From Comamonadaceae bacterium (GTDB taxonomy: Bacteria; Pseudomonadota; Gammaproteobacteria; Burkholderiales; Burkholderiaceae_C), in NCBI GenBank assembly GCA_947374485.1, contig CANCCF010000041.1:1-27151 (forward strand): a stretch of 27,151 nt of DNA. The letters are read 5' to 3'. Shown piece by piece: positions 5,439-13,924 of the stretch (positions within the stretch are counted from its first letter, which is position 1; each line of letters opens with the position of its first letter). The position numbers and the translations under genes are program-made. The notes beneath the pieces were generated by a model, which was given only the letters and a program-made list of their open reading frames with translations, was not told the origin of the DNA and made no database searches.

Positions 5439-7826
5439 CTACTCGCGCAGGGCTGTGAAAGTACCGGAGGCTCCACCCGCACTCTTCCACGTGCCGGACA
5501 CCACCCCGGTGTAGTAATTCACCGTGCCACTGAAACTGTCACCACTGCTGGTCATGCCAAAGCTGATGCTGGCCACGGTGCTGCCAGGGGTTCCGGGGTT
5601 CAAAATGGCATTGGTGCAAGTGAATGCGCCGCTGGCATTGCCCGTACTTACCAAGGCACTGGACGTTCCGCTGCAGCTGAGTGCTTGTCCCGGTGCAACC
5701 ACGAATGTGAACAAGCCTGAGATTCCGGTGCTGCCGCTGGTACCTGAGAACACACCTTTGTAAGTCCCCTCATACGAGGAAGCCGTCAGTGCCTGCGTTG
5801 CATTGGGGTCCACCGTGCGGCCCAAACCCAGCTGCGCAAACAGTGCGTTGGTCGCCGGCAGATTGAGCCAGGCGCTGGTGACGGGATAGGGCAGATCACG
5901 GTAGCCAAAGTGCACCACATTGCCACGTTCAATGTACACGCGCTCCCAATTTTGGGCGCCGTGCAGTAGGGATGGCAGCCCATTGAAATGCAGCACGCGG
6001 GCGTCACCCAAGGTCTCTATGGTGTAGGTGCCTGTGCCTGCAGACGTGCAGTTGCGCACGCTGCCGCCCCAGCTCTCCTGGCAAGCATAGTAGGTGACCT
6101 GGTTGCCACTGCCAAAAGCCACCCGGATCGGGGTATTTCCGGTGTAGAAGCTGGTGGCCTGGTTCAGGTTTTCAACGGTCTTGGCGCTGCCCAGAATGCC
6201 CAAGCTGAGCGTGGTGTTTCCCCAGGCATCGTTTATGGCGCCCGTATCCAGCAGCGCACCGTTCAAACCTTCATTTGAAGACCATGATTGGTAGCGGCAA
6301 GGTGTGCCACGCAAGGTGGCAACCATCTTTTCCAGCGTGACAGTGCCCACATAGGGCGTGAAGACCGCGGCATTGCAGGCGTCTGCGGTACCGGCTGCCA
6401 ATGCTGCTTCCGGCAGTTCCAGCCGGTTGCTGTTGCCGGGATAGTAGGCATAGGCATTGCTGGTGTTGATGGTCTTTCGCAGAACCATGCTGGAGCCGCC
6501 AGGAAAGCTTGCAGTTCCAAGCCAGGCGCTGGCATCGGCATTGGAATTGCCCACACGCACATTGGTGTAGCCCTGGTTTTGCAGAGATTGGTATACCGCC
6601 AGCATCTTCTGGCCACTGATGTCCACCATCCGGCTCTGCACGGTGCCTTGCTCCACGCCATCACAGTTGTTGATGCTGCTGTTGCCATTGGCATCTGGCA
6701 CGGTGGCCGTGTGTGCGTCATTGATACCGCAGACCTTCCAGACCTTGCCGTTCCAGTGCAGTTCGCTACCCCACTTGGGGCCGCCAGACACGGACCAGGT
6801 GGCCACATCCCCGTTGGGGTAAGCCTGGAAGCGCAGCCAGCGCTGCAGTATGTTGTTGGCGGCTGGTGTGTTTTCCGTAGCGCTGCTGGAGACGTAGCGC
6901 GCATACACATCATTGGGTGCATCAAAAGACAGGTAAGCCAGCCAGGCACTCGCCATGCCGGACAGGAAGCCATTGCCCGGTTGGCTTTGCTTGATGTGTT
7001 CCAGTGCCGCCAGAGCGCTGGCGCCGTCCGGGATGCCATTGGTGTTCAACAGGGCCTGGGCCTTGACGCTCAGTGCGGCCAGCCGGGTCGCTGCGCTGGT
7101 AGTGCTGGCCACATCGCTGTCGGTCACCGCATAGGCGAGCCAGTCGGTGAGCGAAAGCACCTTGCGCGCGACCAGCATGTCAATGTCCATCTGCGTCACC
7201 ACGACCCGGGAAGCCGTGGTCTTGCCCACCGCAGACGCCAACATGGCGCCCTGCTTCTGGGTGCTTATGACCATGGCATTCGCGACGGCCTGGGCCTTGG
7301 CATCGCCATTGCGGGTGAAGTCATCCAACGGTGAGTTGCGCATTCCCAGCTGGTATTGGATGGCTGCCGCTGCATCCCGGGTGCTGGCTCCGGTGGCCTC
7401 CACGAGGGTCTGAACCAGCGTGGTGAGCGGCGTTACCAGGCTGACGGCATCCTTGGGTGCCTTCAGGGTGTAACGGGTCAGCACAGGGCCGGTGTCTTTG
7501 TCGGTGGCATCTGTGCCCACCCATGCCAGCGCCGGAAACTTGCCCACATCAGCCGCGGGCACCAGAAAGGTGGCCTGACCATTGGCGTTGGTCTTTTGGG
7601 GGGCGTCCTCGGTGTCGCACAGGCCATTGTTGTTGCGGTCCAGACAGACGGTGGCACCCTGGATGAGGCCGTCCATGACCGTGATGGTCACCGGCACAGA
7701 GGTACTGGCAACAGTGCCCGTGCCCGCTGTGCCGGTGCTGCCGCCACCTCCTCCACCGCCACATCCCACCAAAGCAAGAGCCAGTCCCGCCACCCAGACC
7801 AAATGTTTTTTCAATTTAAATTTCAT
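5439..7826 (-). CDS. Large outer-membrane-type lipoprotein of unknown function
   Basis: A 795-residue protein when started at MKFKLKK (7826); this start places the lipobox LVGC with Cys22 correctly after a short basic hydrophobic signal. The longer in-frame start at 7868 would disrupt the signal peptide. A tether of seven glycines and a Ser/Thr/Gly stretch follow the cysteine. Next is a beta-type domain (about 45-110) with CLDRNNNGLCDTED (61-74 region), which resembles an EF-hand/dockerin calcium loop, and an alanine-rich helical part (about 115-290). The long remainder contains many Gly/Ser/Asn/aromatic residues and scattered cysteines that could form disulfides. The C-terminal 110 residues (from about SSYEGTYKGVFSG) look like a separate beta-rich unit. 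It has its own terminator and leader, so it is probably monocistronic. No enzymatic motif was recognised; surface adhesion or binding is only a guess. Confidence 0.8.
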   Translation of the reverse strand: MKFKLKKHLVWVAGLALALVGCGGGGGGGSTGTAGTGTVASTSVPVTITVMDGLIQGATVCLDRNNNGLCDTEDAPQKTNANGQATFLVPAADVGKFPALAWVGTDATDKDTGPVLTRYTLKAPKDAVSLVTPLTTLVQTLVEATGASTRDAAAAIQYQLGMRNSPLDDFTRNGDAKAQAVANAMVISTQKQGAMLASAVGKTTASRVVVTQMDIDMLVARKVLSLTDWLAYAVTDSDVASTTSAATRLAALSVKAQALLNTNGIPDGASALAALEHIKQSQPGNGFLSGMASAWLAYLSFDAPNDVYARYVSSSATENTPAANNILQRWLRFQAYPNGDVATWSVSGGPKWGSELHWNGKVWKVCGINDAHTATVPDANGNSSINNCDGVEQGTVQSRMVDISGQKMLAVYQSLQNQGYTNVRVGNSNADASAWLGTASFPGGSSMVLRKTINTSNAYAYYPGNSNRLELPEAALAAGTADACNAAVFTPYVGTVTLEKMVATLRGTPCRYQSWSSNEGLNGALLDTGAINDAWGNTTLSLGILGSAKTVENLNQATSFYTGNTPIRVAFGSGNQVTYYACQESWGGSVRNCTSAGTGTYTIETLGDARVLHFNGLPSLLHGAQNWERVYIERGNVVHFGYRDLPYPVTSAWLNLPATNALFAQLGLGRTVDPNATQALTASSYEGTYKGVFSGTSGSTGISGLFTFVVAPGQALSCSGTSSALVSTGNASGAFTCTNAILNPGTPGSTVASISFGMTSSGDSFSGTVNYYTGVVSGTWKSAGGASGTFTALRE

Positions 7827-7943
7827 GATGCATCCCAGTGGATTGATTGAATCGATGCCCACGCGCAAGGTTCAGACGCCAGACAAACGCTGGCGCACCC
7901 CCGCTGCTGCGAGCCGCTTTTTCCTGCGATGTGTATGTTTGGG

Positions 7944-7981
7944 CTGTGCTGGAAGCCGTGCAAATTGCACGTTCAGCACAG
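7944..7981. promoter_or_regulatory. Nested inverted repeat upstream of the lipoprotein gene
   Basis: An outer repeat CTGTGCTG (7944-7951) / CAGCACAG (7974-7981) encloses a 13-base palindrome GTGCAAATTGCAC (7958-7970). It lies about 120-155 bases upstream of the lipoprotein start, in the 285-base gap before the MFS gene. It could be an operator for a dimeric regulator or an RNA hairpin in a long leader; no T-run follows on either strand, so it is not a normal terminator. The rest of the gap shows only weak repeats, such as GTATGT/ACATAC arms around 8060-8110 on the MFS 3' side. Confidence 0.5.
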
Positions 7982-8111
7982 GGTCGGCTATGCAATGACC
8001 TGTTGGCTATCCAACGAAGAAACGGTTACCTGTGCAACAAGGACCTGAGGGCATGCCCGATGTATGTTTGAACTGCGTCAGAAACAAGTTCTGAACACTG
8101 TTTCATACATA

Positions 8112-9326
8112 CTAGCCGATGTCTGGCCAGCGTCTGCGGATGAATGTCCATGCGCACAAGCCTATGCCCATGAGCAGCAGCGAGGTGGCTGCCAGCGCCA
8201 CCGGTGAATGCATCACCAGCGGCGACACCACACCCGCCACCAGGCCATTGGCGCTGGAGCCAATGAACATCTGCAGGCTCGACGCCATGCCACGGCGCTC
8301 GGGGTGCAGGTCCAGCACCAAGAGCGTGACCACCGGCACCATCAGGGCCCAGCCGAAGGCGAAGATGCTGATGGGAAACAGGGCCCAGCGCACATCGGCC
8401 TTGAACAACAGATTGGCCGAGAGGTTGATCACCCCAATGGCCAGCATGACGGCAAAGCCGCGGCCAATCTGGCGCCTGGGGCTGAGCTTGCCCGCCATGC
8501 GCCCACTGAGCCAGGCCCCGGTCATGATGCCGCCAATGGTGAGCAGGAAAAACCAGAAGAAATGCTCAGGCGGCAGACCCAGGCCCTCCCCCAAAAACAC
8601 CGGCGCGCTCAGCACGTACAAAAACATGCCGTTGAAGGGAATACCGCTGGCCAGGGCCAGCAAAAAGAAGCGCGGGTCCGAGCCCAGCTGCCAGTAACCC
8701 GCCAGCAGGTTTTTCGGATGAAAAGGCTGGCGCTGCGCCACATGCAGGGTCTCGGGCAGCAGCCGGTAATTGGCCAGCCACAGCAGCACGCCCACACCAC
8801 ACAAAAACCAGAAGATGGCATGCCAGCTGGTATGGATCAGCAGCCAGCCGCCCAGCATGGGCGCAATGGCCGGCGCGGCACCGAAGAAAATGGTGACCTG
8901 GCTCATCACCTTCTGTGCCTCGGAAGGCGCATACATGTCGCGCACGATGGCACGCGACACCACGATGCCCGCACCGGTGCACAAGCCCTGCATGGCGCGG
9001 AAAAAAATCAGCTGGCCAATGCTTTGCGACAGCGCGCAGCCCATGGAGGCCAGCGTGAACACCGCCAGCCCCCACAGCACCACCGGCCTGCGGCCCAGGC
9101 TGTCCGAGATGGAGCCATGGAACAGGCTCATGAACGCAAAGCCGAACAGGTAGGCCGAGAGGGTCTGCTGCATCTGCACCGGTGTAGCGTTCAGGGCGCT
9201 GGCGATACCGGCAAAAGCAGGCAGATACGTGTCGATGGAAAACGGCCCCAGCATGCCCAACAGGGCCAGCAAAATGGCAAAGGCCCACTGCGGTGCGGCC
9301 CAAAGCTTGTGTGCGTCAGGATTCAT
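8112..9326 (-). CDS. Bcr/CflA-type multidrug MFS transporter
   Basis: A 404-residue inner-membrane protein with about twelve hydrophobic segments. The start is placed at MNPDAHKLW (9326), immediately before the first membrane segment (WAFAILLALLGMLGPFSIDTYLPAF). The longer in-frame extension to 9458 has no transporter character and would overlap the divergent ligase gene. The stretch GPFSIDTYLPAF in TM1, the motif-A-like loop GSISDSLGRRPVVL between TM2 and TM3, and RAMQGLCTGAGIVVSRAIVRDMY in TM4 are typical of the Bcr/CflA (DHA1) family, which exports drugs, sulfonamides or cysteine by proton antiport. The substrate cannot be inferred. It is divergent from the acyl-CoA ligase with 79 bases between the starts. 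Confidence 0.88.
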   Translation of the reverse strand: MNPDAHKLWAAPQWAFAILLALLGMLGPFSIDTYLPAFAGIASALNATPVQMQQTLSAYLFGFAFMSLFHGSISDSLGRRPVVLWGLAVFTLASMGCALSQSIGQLIFFRAMQGLCTGAGIVVSRAIVRDMYAPSEAQKVMSQVTIFFGAAPAIAPMLGGWLLIHTSWHAIFWFLCGVGVLLWLANYRLLPETLHVAQRQPFHPKNLLAGYWQLGSDPRFFLLALASGIPFNGMFLYVLSAPVFLGEGLGLPPEHFFWFFLLTIGGIMTGAWLSGRMAGKLSPRRQIGRGFAVMLAIGVINLSANLLFKADVRWALFPISIFAFGWALMVPVVTLLVLDLHPERRGMASSLQMFIGSSANGLVAGVVSPLVMHSPVALAATSLLLMGIGLCAWTFIRRRWPDIG

Positions 9327-9405
9327 TGCGCCATTGGAACATGGCAGGCTTGGGGCTAATACCGATAGGGTAAGCACCGCAGTTCTTTTTGGATATTTCC
9401 GGACA

Positions 9406-11124
9406 ATGCAACGCATGTATTCCGAACCTTCAAACAAGACGCCACAAGCCCCAGGCAAGTTGCTGCTGGACTATGTGTACGCGCATGAAATGGCGCTGGC
9501 CGACCAGGTCTTTCTCACCCAGCCCCTGGGCAATGGCCAGGTCAAAGACTACACCTGGGCACAAACCATGGACCAGGCGCGGCGCATGGCCACGCACCTC
9601 AAGTCGCTGGGGCTGGAGCCGGGTGCGCGCATTGCCATCCTGTCCAAGAACTGCGCCCACTTCTTCATTGCCGAGCTGGCCATCTGGCTCTCGGGTGGCA
9701 CCACGGTGGCCATCTTCCCCACCGAGACCGCCGAGACCATCCGCTATGTGCTGCAGCACAGCGGCGCCAGTTTGCTGTTTGTCGGCAAGCTCGACCTGTG
9801 GGAGCAGCAGGCCCTCGCCATCCCTGCGGGCCTGTCCTGCATCGCCATGCCGTTGGCCCCGGCCACGCCCTTCGAGAGCTGGGACACCATCACCCGGCGC
9901 ACCGCACCGCTCACCGGGCGGGTGATGCGCGCGGCCTCTGACATGGCCATCCTGATGTACACCTCGGGCTCCACCGGCAGCCCCAAGGGCGTGATGCACA
10001 GCTTTGCCGCGGCCACCGCCTCGGGTGTGGGCATGCGGCACTATGTGCAGCAATACCTGGGCACAGAGGCGGAGGTGCGCATGCTGTCCTACCTGCCACT
10101 GGCCCATATTTACGAGCGGGCGTGGGTGGAGTGCACGGCGCTGGTGAACGGCCGCAGCCGCATCTACTTTGCCGAGTCGCTGGACACTTTTTTGCAGGAC
10201 CTTAACCGCGCCCGCCCTAACGTGTTTGCCTCGGTGCCGCGCCTGTGGCTGAAGTTCCAGCAAGGCGTGTTCCAGAAGGTGCCCGCCAAAAAGCTGGACC
10301 GCTTGTTGGGCATTCCCCTCTTGGGTCGGCTGGTCGGCCGCAAGGTGCTCAAGGGCTTGGGCCTCGACCAGGCGCTGCTGGCCGCCAGCGGCTCGGCCCC
10401 GATACCGCCCGAGCTGATTGCCTGGTACCGCCGTCTGGGCCTGAACCTGATGGAGGGCTATGCCATGACCGAGGACTTTGCCTACTCGCATGCCTCCACG
10501 CCGCAGTTCAGCGCGCCCGGCGGTGTGGGCCTGCCGCTGCCCGGCGTGCAGGTGCGCATCAGCGAAGAAGGCGAGGTGCTGCTCAAATCGCCGGGGCAGA
10601 TGCTGGGCTACTACAAGCAGCCCGAACTCAATGCCGAGGTGTTCACGGCGGACGGCTTTTTCCACACCGGCGACAAGGGCGAGCGCGATGCCAATGGCCT
10701 GCTCAAGCTGACCGGGCGCGTCAAGGAGCTGTTCAAAACCTCCAAGGGCAAGTACATCGCACCGGCCCCGATCGAAAACCTGCTCAACGCCCACCCCATG
10801 ATCGAGCTCAGCATGGTCTCGGGCGTGGGCCAGTCTGCGGCCTATGCCATGGTGGTGCTGGCCGAGGCCCTGCGCCCACGCGTGGGCGATGCAACGGTCA
10901 AGGCCGAGGTGGAGCAGGCGCTTGGCCAGTTGCTCAAGGACGTGAACCAGCAGCTCTCCGATTACGAACAGCTGCGCATGCTGGTCATCGCCCCCGAGCC
11001 CTGGTCGGTGGAAAACGGCTACCTCACGCCCACCATGAAAATTCGGCGCCACCGCATCGAGACCGCCGTGCAGGCGCGCATGGAAACCTGGTACGCCGGC
11101 GACTGCACGGTCTGCTGGGCCTGA
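9406..11124 (+). CDS. Long-chain acyl-CoA synthetase (AMP-forming)
   Basis: A 572-residue member of the adenylate-forming family. Visible motifs: the P-loop YTSGSTGSPKGV (185-196), the acyl-pocket/adenine motif GYAMTE (351-356), TGDKGE (421-426), the hinge TGRVKELFKTSKGKYIAP (about 436-453), and a C-terminal LTPTMKIRR carrying the probable catalytic lysine. The layout is that of long-chain fatty-acid-CoA ligases (FadD15/ACSBG-like): ATP, CoA and a fatty acid give acyl-CoA, AMP and PPi. The start is ATG 9406 or ATG 9415, both in frame; neither has a strong ribosome binding site. Reading upstream to 9229 adds unrelated sequence that overlaps the transporter. The gene stands alone, divergent from the transporter and convergent with the oxidoreductase large subunit, 24 bases away. 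Confidence 0.88.
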   Translation: MQRMYSEPSNKTPQAPGKLLLDYVYAHEMALADQVFLTQPLGNGQVKDYTWAQTMDQARRMATHLKSLGLEPGARIAILSKNCAHFFIAELAIWLSGGTTVAIFPTETAETIRYVLQHSGASLLFVGKLDLWEQQALAIPAGLSCIAMPLAPATPFESWDTITRRTAPLTGRVMRAASDMAILMYTSGSTGSPKGVMHSFAAATASGVGMRHYVQQYLGTEAEVRMLSYLPLAHIYERAWVECTALVNGRSRIYFAESLDTFLQDLNRARPNVFASVPRLWLKFQQGVFQKVPAKKLDRLLGIPLLGRLVGRKVLKGLGLDQALLAASGSAPIPPELIAWYRRLGLNLMEGYAMTEDFAYSHASTPQFSAPGGVGLPLPGVQVRISEEGEVLLKSPGQMLGYYKQPELNAEVFTADGFFHTGDKGERDANGLLKLTGRVKELFKTSKGKYIAPAPIENLLNAHPMIELSMVSGVGQSAAYAMVVLAEALRPRVGDATVKAEVEQALGQLLKDVNQQLSDYEQLRMLVIAPEPWSVENGYLTPTMKIRRHRIETAVQARMETWYAGDCTVCWA

Positions 11125-11148
11125 GCGCAAACCCGCAGCGCCGCTGTC

Positions 11149-13413
11149 TCAGAGTTCCAGCGGCAAGCTGCGCAGGCGTTGGCCCGTGAGCGCAAACAAG
11201 GCGTTGGCTAGCGCCGGGGCCAGCGGCGGCACACCAATTTCACCCACACCGGCCGGTGGCCGTGTGCTGGGCACCAGCCAGGTCTCCACCTGCGGCGCCT
11301 GCGCCAGCGTCAGCAGGGGATAGTTGTTGAAATTGCCTTGCTGCACCACGCCCGCCATGATGTCGATGCGCCCATGCAGCGCGGCCGTCAGGCCAAACAC
11401 CACCGCACCTTCCATTTGCTGCGCAATCAGCCCCGGGTGGATGGCCGTGCCGCAGTCCACCGCACACACCACGCGGTGCACGCGCGGCTGGCCGCCTAGC
11501 AGCGACACCTCCAGCACCTGGGCGACGATGGAGCCAAAGGATTCGTGCAGGGCCACACCCCGCGCACGGCCTGCTGGCAAGGCCGTGCCCCAAGCCGCCT
11601 TGTCTGCCGCCAGGTTCAGCACCGCCAGATGGCGCGGCGCGTTTTTCAACAGGCTCTGGCGGTAGCGCAAGGGGTCCATATCGGCGGCATGGGCCAGCTC
11701 GTCGATAAAGCCTTCAGAGAAGAAGGCGTTGTGCGAATGCCCCACCGAGCGCCAGAAGCCCACCGGCACGCCCGAGTGCGTGGCCACGTGGGCCATGTGC
11801 TGGTGGGCAAAACCGTAGGGCACATCGAACAGGCCCTCGGCGGTGGTCTTGTCCGGCGTGTCCATGGGAGAAGCCAGGCTGGGCATGGCACGCGCCAACC
11901 AGCGCGGCGAGATGGCGTCGCCAGCAGAGTGGATACGCAGGCTGGTGGCCTGGCCCTGCGCGTCCAGCGCGGCGCTGAGTTGCGCCACATGCAGGGGGCG
12001 GTAGAAATCGTGGCCGGTGTCTTCTTCGCGCGACCACAGCAGCTGCACCGGCAGGCCGTCGCAGGCCATGGCCACGCGCACGGCCTGGCCCACAAAGTCA
12101 ACATCGAGCCTGCGGCCAAAGCCGCCACCCAGGTAGGTGACATGCAGGGTGACCTGCTCCACATCCACACCTGCCACGCGGGCGGCAAGGGCGCGCGCAA
12201 AGCCCGGCACCTGGGTGGGCGCCCAGACGTCCAACCTGCCGTCCTTGAACTGCGCGGTGCAGTTCATGGGCTCCATGGTGGCGTGGGCCAGGTAGGGTGC
12301 GGTGTAGGTGCCTTGCAACACGCTGGCCGCTGCCGCCTCGGCGGCAGCGGCGTCGCCTTGTTCGTAAAAGGTGTGGCCTGTATCGGTCTTGAGCGCATCA
12401 AGCAGGCTGTGCTCGATGCGCGCGGAATCCAGCGGCCCCTCTGCGCGCTGCTGCCACTGCACCTGCACCGTCTGCACGGCGCGGCGGGCGTGCCAGCTGG
12501 TCTTGGCCACCACGGCAAAACCGGCGGTGGAACCGGCCACCGCATCCAGTGCCACCAGCCTGGAAACACCCGGCAGCGCCAGGGCCGCTTGCGCGTCCAG
12601 TGTGGCCACGGTGCCGCCCAGCATGGGGCACATGCGCACGGCGGCAAACAGCATGCCGGGCAGGCGCACATCCGCGCCAAAGCGGGCCGAGCCGTCCACC
12701 TTGGCGGGCAGGTCCGGGCGCGGCGGGCTCTGACCAATGAGCTTCCAGTCCTTGCGGTCCTTCAGCACCACGGGGGCCGGGTTGTGCAGGGCGGCCGGGG
12801 CCAGTTCGCCAAAGTGGGCGCTCTTGCCTGAGGGGTGCAGCACGCGGCCGTCCTGCAACGTCAGTTCATTGATCGGCAGTTGCCACAGCGCTGCAGCCGC
12901 GCCCAGCAAACCGGCACGGGCAGCAGCCGCTGCCAGCGGCACGGTGTCCCACGCATCGGCCAGGCTGGAGGAGCCGCCGGTGGCGTTGATGCCCAACTCG
13001 CGCGCGATTTTTCCCACCATCCACTCGCCCACCTTGACCTTCAGGGGCTTGTTCGGCCCATCGGACTCCAGCGGGTGGAAGGGCAGTGCGGCCAGCAGCA
13101 TGCTGACGTTGCCATAGATGCTGTCGCTGCCCGCCTGCTCCAGGCGCACCTGCTCCGGCGCCAGGTCCAGTTCTTCGGCCACCAGCATGGCCAGGCCGGT
13201 GTGCACGCCCTGCCCCATCTCGCTGCGTGGCATGGCCAGGATCACCGTGCCATCGGGTGCAATCTTGATCCAGCCATTCAGCGCCACATCGCCCGCGGTG
13301 GGCAGCATGGTCTCGGGCGTGCCCAGGCGCGAACGCGCGGGCAGCAGGCTCCAGCCCACCATGAGTGCGCCGCTGGCACCCAGGGCGCTGAGGATCCAGG
13401 CGCGGCGTTTCAT
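11149..13413 (-). CDS. iorB: Molybdenum hydroxylase large subunit (isoquinoline 1-oxidoreductase beta type)
   Basis: A 754-residue xanthine-oxidase-family catalytic subunit. The N-terminus MKRRAWILSALGASGALMVGW is a twin-arginine signal, which implies periplasmic export in folded form. Molybdopterin-binding and family stretches are visible: EMGQGVHTGLAMLVAEELDL (65-84), a GGGFGRR loop in the middle, and GVGEIGVPP near the end, in which Glu725 corresponds to the catalytic glutamate of the family. The ATG at 13413 overlaps the small-subunit stop by four bases (ATGA), so the two are translationally coupled. Family members hydroxylate N-heterocycles or oxidise aldehydes with water as oxygen donor; the substrate here is unknown. 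No FAD subunit gene is present, which fits the two-subunit class that passes electrons to a cytochrome. The symbol reflects family type, not proven activity. Confidence 0.85.
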   Translation of the reverse strand: MKRRAWILSALGASGALMVGWSLLPARSRLGTPETMLPTAGDVALNGWIKIAPDGTVILAMPRSEMGQGVHTGLAMLVAEELDLAPEQVRLEQAGSDSIYGNVSMLLAALPFHPLESDGPNKPLKVKVGEWMVGKIARELGINATGGSSSLADAWDTVPLAAAAARAGLLGAAAALWQLPINELTLQDGRVLHPSGKSAHFGELAPAALHNPAPVVLKDRKDWKLIGQSPPRPDLPAKVDGSARFGADVRLPGMLFAAVRMCPMLGGTVATLDAQAALALPGVSRLVALDAVAGSTAGFAVVAKTSWHARRAVQTVQVQWQQRAEGPLDSARIEHSLLDALKTDTGHTFYEQGDAAAAEAAAASVLQGTYTAPYLAHATMEPMNCTAQFKDGRLDVWAPTQVPGFARALAARVAGVDVEQVTLHVTYLGGGFGRRLDVDFVGQAVRVAMACDGLPVQLLWSREEDTGHDFYRPLHVAQLSAALDAQGQATSLRIHSAGDAISPRWLARAMPSLASPMDTPDKTTAEGLFDVPYGFAHQHMAHVATHSGVPVGFWRSVGHSHNAFFSEGFIDELAHAADMDPLRYRQSLLKNAPRHLAVLNLAADKAAWGTALPAGRARGVALHESFGSIVAQVLEVSLLGGQPRVHRVVCAVDCGTAIHPGLIAQQMEGAVVFGLTAALHGRIDIMAGVVQQGNFNNYPLLTLAQAPQVETWLVPSTRPPAGVGEIGVPPLAPALANALFALTGQRLRSLPLEL

Positions 13414-13886
13414 GCAGCGCCCGTGTCTGGCGCCTGGGCCATGGCTTGCGCGGCGCGGTGGATGGCCGCGCGCACGCGCTGGTAGGTGCCGCAACGGCAG
13501 AGGTTGGTCATGGCCGCGTCGATGTCGGCGTCACTGGGCTGCGGATGGTTTTTCAGCAGCGCCGCCGCTGCCATCAGCATGCCGCTTTGGCAGTAGCCGC
13601 ACTGGGGTACTTGTTCGGCAATCCAGGCCGATTGCAGGGCATGGGGCACACCGTTGTGGGAGAGCGCTTCAATGGTGGTGATGGCTTTGCCCTGTGCCGC
13701 CGATACCGGCAGCACGCAGGAGCGCACGGCTTGGCCGTCCAGGTGCACGGTGCAGGCGCCGCAGGCGGCAATGCCGCAGCCGTACTTGGTGCCGGTGAGG
13801 TGCAGCACGTCGCGCAACACCCAGAGGATGGGCATGTCGGCGTCGGCTTGCACCTCCACCACGTTGCCGTTCACGGTGAGCTGCAT
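13410..13886 (-). CDS. iorA: Molybdenum hydroxylase [2Fe-2S] small subunit (isoquinoline 1-oxidoreductase alpha type)
   Basis: A 158-residue electron-transfer subunit. The plant-type ferredoxin cluster is bound by Cys37, Cys42, Cys45 and Cys57 (CGIAACGACTVHLDGQAVRSC region). The second cluster is bound by Cys96, Cys99, Cys130 and Cys132 (CGYCQSGM and CRCGTY). This is the standard arrangement of xanthine-oxidase-family small subunits. There is no signal peptide, so it is presumably exported together with the Tat-tagged large subunit. The start MQLTVNG (13886) is selected because it begins the ferredoxin beta strand; an in-frame upstream extension is proline-rich and unlike the family. The kinase gene ends 38 bases upstream on the same strand, so cotranscription is possible. 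Confidence 0.9.
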   Translation of the reverse strand: MQLTVNGNVVEVQADADMPILWVLRDVLHLTGTKYGCGIAACGACTVHLDGQAVRSCVLPVSAAQGKAITTIEALSHNGVPHALQSAWIAEQVPQCGYCQSGMLMAAAALLKNHPQPSDADIDAAMTNLCRCGTYQRVRAAIHRAAQAMAQAPDTGAA

Positions 13887-13924
13887 GCGGGCCCCTGGTG
13901 GTGGTGGTGAGGCTACCGTTGCTG

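Noticed and set aside
9327..9458. Longer N-terminus for the MFS transporter (start at 9458)
   Set aside because: The extra 44 residues precede the first membrane segment without family similarity and would overlap the divergent ligase start.
9430..11130. A 566-residue minus-strand open reading frame opposite the acyl-CoA ligase
   Set aside because: The plus strand carries all adenylate-forming motifs in order; the minus frame has none of any family.
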